Translations under genes and position numbers: made by a program
Notes under the pieces: model-generated
What the model was told of the DNA's origin: nothing
Seen by the model: only the letters and a program-made list of their open reading frames with translations
The model's database searches: none
In this document: positions 26,001 to 34,723 of the stretch, in pieces
Numbering within the stretch: the stretch's first letter is position 1
Layout: every line of letters begins with the position of its first letter
Origin: Chryseobacterium sp. JUb7
GTDB lineage: Bacteria > Bacteroidota > Bacteroidia > Flavobacteriales > Weeksellaceae
NCBI RefSeq assembly: GCF_024806495.1
Contig: NZ_JANUFF010000010.1
Coordinates: 1 to 64,000, forward strand
Length of the DNA stretch: 64,000 bases
Reading direction: 5' to 3'

Positions 26001-27140
26001 TTAAAGATTTTCTAAAACAGTTTTCAAAGCACTGATGAATAAATCAGTTTCTTCTTTTTGAATGTTAAGTGCCGGAAGAATCCTCAACACAGCCTTATCA
26101 TTGGAGTTTCCGGTGAAAATATGATGATTGTACAACAGGCTGTTCCTCACTTCTGAGCAATCCCTATCGAGTTCAATTCCAATCATCAAGCCTTTCCTTC
26201 GGATCGTTTTAATATGTGGAAAATCTTTAATTTCATTTTCAATATATTCGCCCATTTCCTGAGCATTTTGGATGAGATTTTCATCTTTCATCACGTCTAA
26301 AACGGCAATCGCAGCGACACAAGCTAAGTGATTTCCGCCAAATGTTGTGCCCAATAAACCGTTGCTTGCCTTAAATTTCGGATGAATCAAAACACCACCG
26401 ATTGGGAAACCATTCCCCATTCCTTTTGCTGTTGTAATGATATCGGCTTCAATTCCAAATTCCTGATGAGCAAAGAAATATCCGCTTCTTCCATAACCGG
26501 ACTGAACTTCATCTAAAATCAAAACCACATCATATTTTTCGCACAGTTCTTTGATTTTCGTTAAAAATTCAACCGTTGGAATCATAATTCCTCCAACTCC
26601 CTGAATTCCTTCAATAATTACGGATGAAATTTCACTTCCCTGATTTTTAAAAACAGTTTCAAGCTGTTCTATATTATTCCATTCAGATTTAATAAATCTT
26701 TCGTCATAGTTTACCGGAGCAACAATTTTAGGATTATCAGTGACAGAAACCGCGGCTGAAGTTCTTCCATGAAACGAGCCTGAAAAGTAAAGAACCTTGC
26801 TCTTTCCGTTGTGGAAAGACGCCAGTTTTAAAGCATTTTCATTTGCTTCAGCTCCTGAATTACATAAAAACAAGTTGTAATCTTCCAACCCTGAAAGTTT
26901 TCCTAATTTTTCAGCCAATTCATTCTGCAATTCATTCTGAACCGAATTTGAATAGAAAGATATTTTATCTAACTGGTTTTTTAATTGAGTTTGATAATGC
27001 GGATGGTTGTGCCCGATAGAAATCACTGCGTGACCTCCGTAAAAATCAAGATATTTTTCTCCTTTATCGTCCCAAAGAAATGATCCCTGAGCTTTTACCG
27101 GATTTATGTTGAATAATGGATATACGTTGAATAAATTCAT
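26001..27140 (-). CDS. argD: acetylornithine (acylornithine) aminotransferase
   Basis: A class III PLP aminotransferase, 379 residues. Seen are GGHAVISIGHNHP, the phosphate-binding LCNSGAEANENALKLA, LILDEVQSGYGRSGYFF and the PLP lysine in TTAKGMGNGFPIGG. It converts N-acylglutamate semialdehyde to N-acylornithine with glutamate. It lies in the same leftward operon as argB, argE and argH, upstream of argF-prime by 185 bases. Confidence 0.94.
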   Translation of the reverse strand: MNLFNVYPLFNINPVKAQGSFLWDDKGEKYLDFYGGHAVISIGHNHPHYQTQLKNQLDKISFYSNSVQNELQNELAEKLGKLSGLEDYNLFLCNSGAEANENALKLASFHNGKSKVLYFSGSFHGRTSAAVSVTDNPKIVAPVNYDERFIKSEWNNIEQLETVFKNQGSEISSVIIEGIQGVGGIMIPTVEFLTKIKELCEKYDVVLILDEVQSGYGRSGYFFAHQEFGIEADIITTAKGMGNGFPIGGVLIHPKFKASNGLLGTTFGGNHLACVAAIAVLDVMKDENLIQNAQEMGEYIENEIKDFPHIKTIRRKGLMIGIELDRDCSEVRNSLLYNHHIFTGNSNDKAVLRILPALNIQKEETDLFISALKTVLENL

Positions 27141-27213
27141 TTTCTAGTTGATTGTTGTTGGTTGATAGTTGTTAGTTTTACAACTTCATCTTTAAATTTT
27201 TCTTTTCTAATTT

Positions 27214-27436
27214 TTCTTTTGTCTTGAAACAAAAGAAACAAAAGTTCAAGACTTGGAAACTTTCGCTAAAAATTTAAATTAAATCCTAAAATCCCCAAAA
27301 CTCGCACGAATTGAAGATTTGTTCTTCGATTGAAAGCTTGCCTAGTGCTCAAACAGTGGGAATTTCTTAACGGATTAAATTTCAATTTTCTTAACGCTCC
27401 ATTTTCCTAGGTCGGTTTTGATTCGAGTTTTTAAAA
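27214..27436. repeat. long intergenic repeat region between argD and argC
   Basis: Contains the 9-bp hairpin TTCTTTTGT/ACAAAAGAA (27214-27237), then CAAAAGTTCAAGACTTGG, and a larger imperfect inverted repeat whose ends are AAAACTCG (27297-27304) and CGAGTTTT (27424-27431). I recall near-identical sequence in many Chryseobacterium spacers. No gene is visible in 27141-27500. Confidence 0.5.
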
Positions 27437-27457
27437 TTAATTAAAAACTACGATAGA

Positions 27458-27484
27458 GATGCTTCGACAAGCTCAGCAGGACAA
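27458..27484. repeat. half copy (D) of the inverted-repeat element
   Basis: GATGCTTCGACAAGCTCAGC followed by AGGACA: one arm of the element whose full copies are at 5681-5773 and 21151-21246. The other arm and the interior are missing. Confidence 0.6.
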
Positions 27485-27500
27485 ACCTTTTACTTTGATA

Positions 27501-28475
27501 TTAAAATGCTACTGGTTTCAAGTTTAATCCTGAATTTTCTTCCCAGTCCATTGCAAGATTCATGTTTTGAACAGCCTGCCCGGACGCTCCTTTCAACAAA
27601 TTGTCAATCGCTGAGTGAATAACCGCAAAATTTCCACTCTTTTCTATATGAATCACACAGCGATTGGTATTGACAACCTGCTTTAAATCAATTGCTTTTT
27701 CGCTTACCTTTACAAAAGGTTCATCTGCATAAAAATCCTTAAACAATTGATGAATATCTGAAAGTTCTAAATCTGTCTTCACCGTGGAACTCGTAAAAAT
27801 CCCTCTCGCAAAATCCCCTCTCCATGGAACAAAATTCAGACTGATTTCATTTGTATTAAAAGAAACTAATTGCTGTAAAATCTCATCCACATGCTGGTGG
27901 GTCAAAGTTTTATAGGCTGAAATATTATCATTCCTCCAGGTAAAATGCGTCGTTGCCTGCAAAGACTGACCCGCTCCTGTAGAACCTGTAATTCCCGTTG
28001 TGTACACTTCATTCAACAATCCTTTTTGAGCTAATGGAAGCAAAGCCAGTTGAATCGCCGTAGCAAAACATCCCGGATTTGCAATACTTTTCGCTCCTAA
28101 AAGTTGTTTTTTGTTAATTTCAGGCAGACCGTAGATAAAACTTCTGTTTGCGAAATTTCCATCTAAACGAAAATCATTTCCTAAATCGATGACCAAAGTT
28201 TCATCTTTTACTCCATTTTGAGCCAGCCAATTCTGACTTTCTTTGTGAGGAAGACATAAAAATAAAATATCTACCTCTTCAGGCTGATCTGTTAAAACCA
28301 TTTCACAAACCGTCGTTAAATCCGGGTACAAATCTGAAATTTTTGTCCCCGAATTCGAACGACTATATAAAAAACTCAAAGACACATGAGGATGAAAAGC
28401 CAGCAGACGAACCAGTTCGCTTCCTGTGTAACCGTTGGCACCGATAATTCCTGCTGTTTTATTAATTTCAATCAT
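27501..28475 (-). CDS. argC: N-acetyl-gamma-glutamyl-phosphate reductase
   Basis: Reduces N-acylglutamyl phosphate to the semialdehyde with NADPH. 325 residues from the ATG at 28475 (MIEINKTAGIIGANGYTGSE). The nucleotide-binding GANGYTG is near the start and the catalytic Cys sits in SIANPGCFATAIQLALLPL. Another ATG at 28490 and a GTG at 28499 are in frame but lie inside a REP hairpin; one could still be used. Two REP units separate it from argG within the operon. Confidence 0.93.
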   Translation of the reverse strand: MIEINKTAGIIGANGYTGSELVRLLAFHPHVSLSFLYSRSNSGTKISDLYPDLTTVCEMVLTDQPEEVDILFLCLPHKESQNWLAQNGVKDETLVIDLGNDFRLDGNFANRSFIYGLPEINKKQLLGAKSIANPGCFATAIQLALLPLAQKGLLNEVYTTGITGSTGAGQSLQATTHFTWRNDNISAYKTLTHQHVDEILQQLVSFNTNEISLNFVPWRGDFARGIFTSSTVKTDLELSDIHQLFKDFYADEPFVKVSEKAIDLKQVVNTNRCVIHIEKSGNFAVIHSAIDNLLKGASGQAVQNMNLAMDWEENSGLNLKPVAF

Positions 28476-28486
28476 TTTTATTTTTG

Positions 28487-28602
28487 CCATAGGTTTCACC
28501 TACGGCTACTGTTATTGAACCCTGCGGGTTCTCTGTTTATGTTGATCTTTTTTAATCCATAGGTTTCACCTACGGCTATTCCTATTGAACCCTACGGGTT
28601 CA
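28487..28602. repeat. tandem REP units between argC and argG
   Basis: Two direct copies (28487-28532 and 28557-28602) of the pattern CCATAGGTTTCACCTACGG, then CTATT/CTACT, then GAACCCTnCGGGTTC. The left copy overlaps possible argC start codons at 28490 and 28499. No transposase gene is adjacent. Confidence 0.85.
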
Positions 28603-28605
28603 TCA

Positions 28606-29799
28606 TCAAAACGCTGAATTAATCTGATGATATATATTTAAGGAATTACTTACAATTTTCGTGTAGCCTTTCACATCTTCGCCTGTCCATGCTCTGTTTG
28701 CTTCGCCATAACTTCCGAATTTATCGGACATTAGATCATGCTTAGATTCAATTCCATTTAAGATAAATCTGTACGGATGAAGCGTTACAAAAACTTTTCC
28801 GCTTACTGTTTTTTGAGAATCATCCAAAAAAGACTCGATATTTCTCATCACAGGATCTAAGAAAAGTGCTTCGTGAAGCCAGTTTCCATACCAGTCAGAC
28901 AATTGAGATTTCATCATCTGCTGATATTTTGAGAGCGTATGTTTTTCCAATAAATGGTGTGCTTTGATAATCACAGACGCTGCTGCCGCTTCAAAACCTA
29001 CTCTTCCTTTGATTCCGACAATTGTATCTCCAACATGGATGTCACGACCGATTCCGTAAGCTGAAGCTAATTCTTCAATTTTTTGAATGGCATAAACCGA
29101 GTGTTCAAAATTTTCACCGTTTACCGCTACAACTTCACCATTTTTAAACTCAATTTCCAGTTCTGAAGGCTGAGTTTCTTTAATTTGCGAAGGAAAAGCT
29201 TCTTCAGGAAGATAATTTCTTGATGTTAAAGTTTCTTTTCCACCGACTGAAGTTCCCCAAAGTCCTTTATTCACAGAATATTGTGCTTTTTGGAATTCCA
29301 TTTCATAACCGTGGATTTTCAAAAACTCAATTTCTTCTTCGCGAGATAAAGCCATATCACGAATTGGCGTAATGATTTCCACATTCGGACACATTACTTG
29401 GAAGATCAAATCAAAACGTACCTGATCATTTCCAGCTCCCGTACTTCCGTGAGCGATGGCATCAGCCCCGATTTCAATGGCAAATTTTGCAATTTCCTGC
29501 GCCTGAATCGTACGCTCAGCACTTACAGACAAAGGATAGGTATTGTTTTTCAACACATTTCCAAATATCAAATACTTCACACAAGAATTGTAATAATCCT
29601 CCTGAGCATCTACACACCTGTATTCCTTTACCCCAAGATTGAAGGCTTTTTTCTCCAGTTCTTTTTCCTCTTCTTTAGAAAAACCTCCGGTATTTACAGT
29701 GACTGCATACACCTCATATCCAAGTGTTTCACTCAAATATTTGGCACAGTAAGAGGTATCGAGACCTCCGCTAAACGCTAAGATTACTTTCTTGCTCAT
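28606..29799 (-). CDS. argG: argininosuccinate synthase
   Basis: Joins citrulline and aspartate with ATP. 397 residues. The ATP-pyrophosphatase motif AFSGGLDTSYC is at residues 8-18, with TVNTGGF and HGSTGAGNDQVRFDL following. It overlaps the upstream GNAT gene by 29 bases, so the two are probably co-translated. Confidence 0.96.
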   Translation of the reverse strand: MSKKVILAFSGGLDTSYCAKYLSETLGYEVYAVTVNTGGFSKEEEKELEKKAFNLGVKEYRCVDAQEDYYNSCVKYLIFGNVLKNNTYPLSVSAERTIQAQEIAKFAIEIGADAIAHGSTGAGNDQVRFDLIFQVMCPNVEIITPIRDMALSREEEIEFLKIHGYEMEFQKAQYSVNKGLWGTSVGGKETLTSRNYLPEEAFPSQIKETQPSELEIEFKNGEVVAVNGENFEHSVYAIQKIEELASAYGIGRDIHVGDTIVGIKGRVGFEAAAASVIIKAHHLLEKHTLSKYQQMMKSQLSDWYGNWLHEALFLDPVMRNIESFLDDSQKTVSGKVFVTLHPYRFILNGIESKHDLMSDKFGSYGEANRAWTGEDVKGYTKIVSNSLNIYHQINSAF

Positions 29800-30370
29800 T
29801 TCTATATTGATTTTCGGGCTGATTACTTACAACACCATTTACTTTATTATTATCCGGAACGAAAAGCATTGCTGTACAAAGGCAGTTTTTACGTTCTTTT
29901 TTCATTAAAATTTCATAATTCACACAGTTTTTGCAACCGTTCCAGAATTCTTCATCCTGTGTCAATTCAGAATAAATAACAGGTTTGTATCCTAAGTCAC
30001 TGTTGATTTTCATGACTGCCAAACCTGTTGTCAATCCAAATACTTTCGCATTCGGATATTTATCTCTAGATAACTGGAAAACTTTATTCTTAATTAAAGT
30101 TGCGACTCCTCTGTTCCTGAAATTTGGTGAAACAATTAATCCGGAATTGGCCACAAACTGACCATGCGACCAGGTTTCTATATAGCAGAAACCTACCCAC
30201 TCTCCATTTTCAGTAGCTACCACAGCATTGCCTTCTGAAATCTTTTTACTTAAATATTCTATGGAACGTTTCGCAATACCCGTCCCTCGTCGCTGTGCAG
30301 AATCGTACATTTCCTGCTGTATTTCACTCACATACATCAGATGTATGGATGAGGAAATTTCTATTTCCAT
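29771..30370 (-). CDS. GNAT acetyltransferase heading the arginine operon (candidate N-acylglutamate synthase)
   Basis: 199 residues with a GNAT core: VGFCYIETWSHGQFVANSGLIV, then the acyl-CoA loop SPNFRNRGVATLIKNKVF and LTTGLAVMKINSDLGYKPV. The Cys-rich tail (CKNCVNYE, KNCLC) is unusual. No argA or argJ is present in the operon, and this is its first gene, overlapping argG, so it is the best candidate for the first step (glutamate plus acyl-CoA). That is inference from position and fold. Confidence 0.75.
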   Translation of the reverse strand: MEIEISSSIHLMYVSEIQQEMYDSAQRRGTGIAKRSIEYLSKKISEGNAVVATENGEWVGFCYIETWSHGQFVANSGLIVSPNFRNRGVATLIKNKVFQLSRDKYPNAKVFGLTTGLAVMKINSDLGYKPVIYSELTQDEEFWNGCKNCVNYEILMKKERKNCLCTAMLFVPDNNKVNGVVSNQPENQYRNEQESNLSV

Positions 30371-30391
30371 TTATTTATCTGAATTTTTTGG

Positions 30392-30424
30392 CAAATTTAA
30401 AACATAATAACTTTAAAAACCAAA
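30392..30424 (-). promoter_or_regulatory. arginine operon promoter
   Basis: TTTG (30421-30424) and TAAATTTG (30392-30399) with a 21-base spacer fit the Bacteroidota consensus. Start of transcription near 30386 leaves a leader of about 15 bases before the GNAT ATG. Confidence 0.65.
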
Positions 30425-30530
30425 TAAAAAAGATAATATTTTTGTTTTAATGAAATACACAGGTAAAATTATCTTTACATTGAATTAACATTTTGCTAAG
30501 TTATTATATATTTGCTAAAAAGATATAGTT

Positions 30531-30947
30531 ATGGAAAATCAATGCCCAAAATGCAATAGCTCTAAAGTGGTGAAAAGCGGAATCGTGAACGAAAAACAAC
30601 GCTTCCTCTGCAAAGACTGCAACTATTATTTTACGGTTAAAAAGCTCGGAAAAAAAATAGACGATTATTACGTAACAAAAGCATTACAACTTTATCTTGA
30701 AGGTTTAAGCTTCCGCGAAATAGAGCGAATCATAGGCGTTTCTCACGTTACGATCAGCTCCTGGATCAAGAAATATAATATCACAAGACCACCCCACTCA
30801 GAATTCCATCCCGTGTATAAAATTTTAAAACAAAATGAGCTCATTGAATATATGTCCAAAGAAGAAAACTTAAAAAATTCAGGTTTAATTATCACTCAAT
30901 TTGCCGACAAATATATGCTGATCAAATGGGAAAGATTTAAAAAATAG
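30531..30947 (+). CDS. IS1-InsA-like zinc-ribbon/HTH protein without a transposase domain
   Basis: 138 residues. An N-terminal zinc ribbon (C5, C8, C27, C30: CPKC and CKDC) like IS1 InsA is followed by an HTH (LYLEGLSFREIERIIGVSHVTISSWIKKYNI). There is no DDE catalytic domain and no terminal repeats are seen, so it is probably a domesticated DNA-binding protein and not an active element. It sits at the head of the acetate/propionate locus, divergent from the arginine operon, and could regulate either; neither is shown. Confidence 0.8.
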   Translation: MENQCPKCNSSKVVKSGIVNEKQRFLCKDCNYYFTVKKLGKKIDDYYVTKALQLYLEGLSFREIERIIGVSHVTISSWIKKYNITRPPHSEFHPVYKILKQNELIEYMSKEENLKNSGLIITQFADKYMLIKWERFKK

Positions 30948-30958
30948 GATTTTTGGGA

Positions 30959-31094
30959 TTATAAGTTTTGAATTATAAGTTATGAGTTTATTTATCATGC
31001 ATGAAACAACTTAAAACACAATAAATCAATATACTAAATTTAAAAATTAAAACATTTTAAAAACTCATAATTCATAACTTAAAACTCATAACTA
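30959..31094. repeat. TTATGAGTT-type inverted repeat, second copy
   Basis: Left ATAAGTTTTGAATTATAAGT and right AACTCATAATTCATAACTTA are imperfect reverse complements around about 60 A/T-rich bases. It is related to 3010-3099. Confidence 0.5.
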
Positions 31095-31187
31095 TATAAT
31101 TAGCACTAATATATATTAAATTTCTTCAAACAAATTATTAATTACAATTTGGTCTTCATAAAAAACAACGCCAAAAATTGATAATTT

Positions 31188-32567
31188 ATGAAGAAATCAC
31201 TCACTTTTATTGGATTGGCTTTAATCAGCAATTCTTTATATTCTCAAGGTTCGCCTGATTATGGAAGTGGACTGAAAATTAACTTAAATCAGCAAGGCGA
31301 TAAATACGTCAGATTTATTTTGTGGGACCAATTTTGGTTGAGAAACACCCAAATGAACCCAGGAAGTATGGTGGGTGGTGAAACTACTGACAATTCCTGG
31401 AGTCTAGGCAACAGACGATTACGCGCTCTGGCGTATGCTCAGATTTCCAAAAGATACATGATTTTAGCGCATTTTGGAATTAATAATCAAACATTTATCA
31501 ACGGCGGTGGCTCAGGGACTTCAGGAACAGGAGGTTACGGAAATGGTAAAAAACCACAAATGTTTTTCCACGATGCCTGGAACGAATACGCAGTTATTTT
31601 ACCTGGAGAAGCTGGAAAATTCAGTTTATCTTTAGGAGCGGGATTACATTATTACATGGGACTTTCCCGTATGACCATGGCTTCAACATTGAATTTCCTT
31701 ACCGTTGATTCCCCTATTTTTTCATGGCCTTTGATTGATAATTCCGACCAATTTGCAAGGCAATTAGGAATGTTCGCGAAAGGAAAATATGGAAAATTTG
31801 AATATCGTTTTAGCTTAAACAAACCTTTTGCAACAGATTTAATACCTACAAACGTTACAGATCCAGCAAAAGCTATAGCCGTCGACAACAACGGAAATCC
31901 AAACTTTTCAAAAGCAGGTTATGTTGAATATCAATTTTTGGATGAAGAATCGAATTTATTGCCTTTCAAAGTGGGTTCTTATCTGGGAACGAAGAAGGTT
32001 TTCAATGTAGGTGCAGGTTTTTATCATCAAAAAGACGGAACACGAACTTCCGTGAATTCAAACATAGAAAAACACGACATTACACTCGTTGCCGTGGATG
32101 CTTTCGCAGATATTCCTTTGGGAAATGCAAAAAATAAAATGGCGGTTTCAGCATATGCAGGTTATTACAACTATCAATTTGGACCGAATTATATCAGAAA
32201 TTTAGGAATTATGAATATCGCTTCATCAGATCCAAATTTCATCGGTGATAAAGCCATTGCAGGACCGGGAAATCTACAACCAACCATCGGAACAGGTAAT
32301 ATTATCTACGCACAAGCTGGTTTATTATTACCAAGTCAGGCCGAGAAGCCAAAAATCAGAATTCAGCCGTTTGCAGCGTATACACACAAAAACTTTGAAG
32401 CTTTTGATAAATCTTCATCACAATTTGATGTCGGTGCAAACTGGTTTATCGATGGTCATCATGCGAAAATCACTACACAATATTCTACAAGACCAATGTA
32501 CACAAGCCCAACGGAAAGCCCGAAATCTAAAGGAGAATTTATTGTACAGTTTCAGATTTATTTATAA
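31188..32567 (+). CDS. outer-membrane porin
   Basis: 459 residues with a signal peptide (MKKSLTFIGLALISNSLYSQ), followed by alternating aromatic/polar strands ending in a C-terminal FIVQFQIYL, typical of outer-membrane barrels. Segments such as RFILWDQFWLRNTQMNPGS recur in Bacteroidota porin-like proteins. It is followed after 49 bases by a symporter of the MHS type, so it probably lets the same small acids cross the outer membrane. This role is inferred. Confidence 0.75.
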   Translation: MKKSLTFIGLALISNSLYSQGSPDYGSGLKINLNQQGDKYVRFILWDQFWLRNTQMNPGSMVGGETTDNSWSLGNRRLRALAYAQISKRYMILAHFGINNQTFINGGGSGTSGTGGYGNGKKPQMFFHDAWNEYAVILPGEAGKFSLSLGAGLHYYMGLSRMTMASTLNFLTVDSPIFSWPLIDNSDQFARQLGMFAKGKYGKFEYRFSLNKPFATDLIPTNVTDPAKAIAVDNNGNPNFSKAGYVEYQFLDEESNLLPFKVGSYLGTKKVFNVGAGFYHQKDGTRTSVNSNIEKHDITLVAVDAFADIPLGNAKNKMAVSAYAGYYNYQFGPNYIRNLGIMNIASSDPNFIGDKAIAGPGNLQPTIGTGNIIYAQAGLLLPSQAEKPKIRIQPFAAYTHKNFEAFDKSSSQFDVGANWFIDGHHAKITTQYSTRPMYTSPTESPKSKGEFIVQFQIYL

Positions 32568-32616
32568 AACTCAGAAAACTCAATATCAATTAAACTAACA
32601 TCAAAATTCAAGCAAT

Positions 32617-34197
32617 ATGAGCGAAAATCATCACGATGCCTACGAAAATATGACCGACAAGCAGAAAAACCGCACGATTTGGAGCGTTATCACTGCCTCA
32701 TCACTCGGCACATTGATAGAATGGTATGACTTCTATATTTTTGGAAGTTTAGCCATCGTTTTAGCAACGAAATTTTTCCCAGCAGACAACCCGACCGCAG
32801 CATTTTTATCTACGCTTGCTACTTTTGCTGCAGGATTTGTGGTAAGACCTTTCGGCGCTTTGTTCTTCGGAAGATTGGGAGATATTATCGGAAGAAAATA
32901 CACTTTTTTGGTAACTTTATTAATCATGGGATTCTCAACATTCCTTATCGGGTGCATCCCAAGTTATGAAACCATCGGATTTATGGCACCTGTTTTAGTT
33001 TTAATTTTAAGATTATTACAAGGTTTAGCTCTAGGCGGAGAATATGGAGGTGCCGCAACTTATGTCGCAGAATATGCACAACCTCACCGAAGAGGTTATT
33101 GGACTTCATGGATTCAAACGACAGCAACAGCAGGACTTTTCATTTCATTAATTGTAATTTTAATTACCAAAAACACCCTTTCTGCAGAAGAATTCGATGG
33201 TTGGGGATGGAGAGTTCCATTTTGGATTTCCATTTTAATGGTCGGTGTTTCTTATGTCATCAGAAAAAACATGAAAGAATCTCCTCTTTTTGCAAAGGCT
33301 AAAAGTGAAGGCAAAACTTCAAAAAATCCTTTGAAAGAAAGTTTCGGCAATAAATACAATTTCAAATTTGTCTTACTGGCGTTATTCGGAGCCGCAATGG
33401 GACAAGGGGTAATTTGGTACACAGGGCAATTTTATGCCATGAGTTTCCTGCAAAAAGTAATGAATGTAGAATCTGCACAGGTTGATTCATTAATGGCAAC
33501 GGCTTTACTTTTAGGAACCCCATTCTTCGTATTTTTCGGTTGGTTATCTGATAAAATCGGACGAAAAGCCATTATGATGACCGGAATGCTAGTCGCTATT
33601 TTAGCCTACAGACCGATTTATGATGCGATGTTTAAAAGCGTAAATCTTGAAACCAAAACAGTCGCAGCCAACGGAATTACAGAAAAAAGAACCGCAAAAA
33701 TTCATAAGGATATTGCGACTGATAGCTTAGTGACTTTTCATAAAGAAACTCTTTTCACAGACGGAACTTTAATTAAAAAAGACAGCGTTGTGCATTGGTC
33801 ACCGAGCGGAGCAGTCATAAAAGACGGAAAAGCCGAAGAAGCAAAAGTTTCACAAACAGTAAAATTAGCTGATAATACAAAATGGTATTTGGTATTTCTG
33901 GTTTTCATTCAGGTGCTTTTTGTGACGATGGTGTATGGCCCGATTGCAGCATTTTTGGTGGAAATGTTCCCGGTGAGAATCCGTTATACCTCAATGTCTC
34001 TGCCTTATCACATCGGAAACGGAGTGTTTGGAGGATTGCTTCCGGCAGTTGCCACCTATTTAGTAACAACAGGAAAAGATGCTGGTCACGCAACATGGTA
34101 TCTGGAAGGACTTTGGTATCCGATTGGAGTTGCCGCAGTCTGTTTACTCATCGGATTATTTTATCTTAAAAATAAGAACAATAATATTCACGATTAA
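32617..34197 (+). CDS. MFS symporter of the metabolite:H+ type (MHS-like)
   Basis: A 526-residue inner-membrane transporter. The N-terminal half shows GTLIEWYDFYIFGSLA and the motif-A loop GRLGDIIGRKYTF; RLLQGLALGGEYGGAATYVAE is the MHS hallmark. An extra polar stretch of about 90 residues (VNLETKTVAANGITEKRTAK to KLADNTKWYL) interrupts the C-terminal half between membrane segments. Cargo is probably a small carboxylate, judged from the acs and prpE-like genes downstream. Confidence 0.85.
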   Translation: MSENHHDAYENMTDKQKNRTIWSVITASSLGTLIEWYDFYIFGSLAIVLATKFFPADNPTAAFLSTLATFAAGFVVRPFGALFFGRLGDIIGRKYTFLVTLLIMGFSTFLIGCIPSYETIGFMAPVLVLILRLLQGLALGGEYGGAATYVAEYAQPHRRGYWTSWIQTTATAGLFISLIVILITKNTLSAEEFDGWGWRVPFWISILMVGVSYVIRKNMKESPLFAKAKSEGKTSKNPLKESFGNKYNFKFVLLALFGAAMGQGVIWYTGQFYAMSFLQKVMNVESAQVDSLMATALLLGTPFFVFFGWLSDKIGRKAIMMTGMLVAILAYRPIYDAMFKSVNLETKTVAANGITEKRTAKIHKDIATDSLVTFHKETLFTDGTLIKKDSVVHWSPSGAVIKDGKAEEAKVSQTVKLADNTKWYLVFLVFIQVLFVTMVYGPIAAFLVEMFPVRIRYTSMSLPYHIGNGVFGGLLPAVATYLVTTGKDAGHATWYLEGLWYPIGVAAVCLLIGLFYLKNKNNNIHD

Positions 34198-34240
34198 GCA
34201 CAGAATCACTTAAAAATTTATTAATTTTAAAACTACTAAA

Positions 34241-34468
34241 ATGAACGGACTAAAAAAAATATTAGGCATACTCTGGATAGCCATTGCGCTGGTGGTGGGA
34301 TATTTCGGAATTACAGTGTTGGGAATTCCAAAAATCTCTTCAGGGAAACAGGAAGACTTGGTTTTCGGAATCATTATCTTATTTGTTCTGATGCCGATTA
34401 TCTCAGGTGGATTAGCAATTTTCGGTTACTATTCGCTGACAGGAGAATATTCTGATGAAAATGTTTAA
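34241..34468 (+). CDS. small membrane protein (DUF6814-like)
   Basis: 75 residues, two membrane helices (about 8-28 and 43-65) ending in LTGEYSDENV. It resembles the short proteins that follow MHS-type symporters in Bacteroidota, possibly the DUF6814 family (from memory). It may stabilise the transporter. It is 43 bases after the symporter gene. Confidence 0.65.
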   Translation: MNGLKKILGILWIAIALVVGYFGITVLGIPKISSGKQEDLVFGIIILFVLMPIISGGLAIFGYYSLTGEYSDENV

Positions 34469-34528
34469 ATAAAAATAAGTTAGTGGTAATTGGCGGATAA
34501 TTTCTGTCCGTCAATTATCTTTTTAATT

Positions 34529-34723
34529 ATGAAAAAGAGACACGAACAAAAGCTGATCATTCTAAGCATCGGACTTCTGATAGCATTCAGCATTCCTATT
34601 TCATTGTTATTCAACAGTGAGCAGAAAGTTTTCGGCTATCCGATGATCCTGATCTACATTTTCGCTGTCTGGATGGTTTCCATCATTATTTCTTTTGTAA
34701 TCGTAAAAAAATATGATGAGTAG
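34529..34723 (+). CDS. small two-helix membrane protein before the SLC5-kinase
   Basis: 64 residues, two membrane helices with a short loop (SEQKVFGYP). The frame begins at 34490, but ATG 34529 (MKKRHEQKLIIL) is the more likely start. Its end overlaps the kinase gene by 11 bases. By size and position it resembles the DUF485/DUF4212 small subunits that go with sodium:solute symporters; that is inference. Confidence 0.65.
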   Translation: MKKRHEQKLIILSIGLLIAFSIPISLLFNSEQKVFGYPMILIYIFAVWMVSIIISFVIVKKYDE

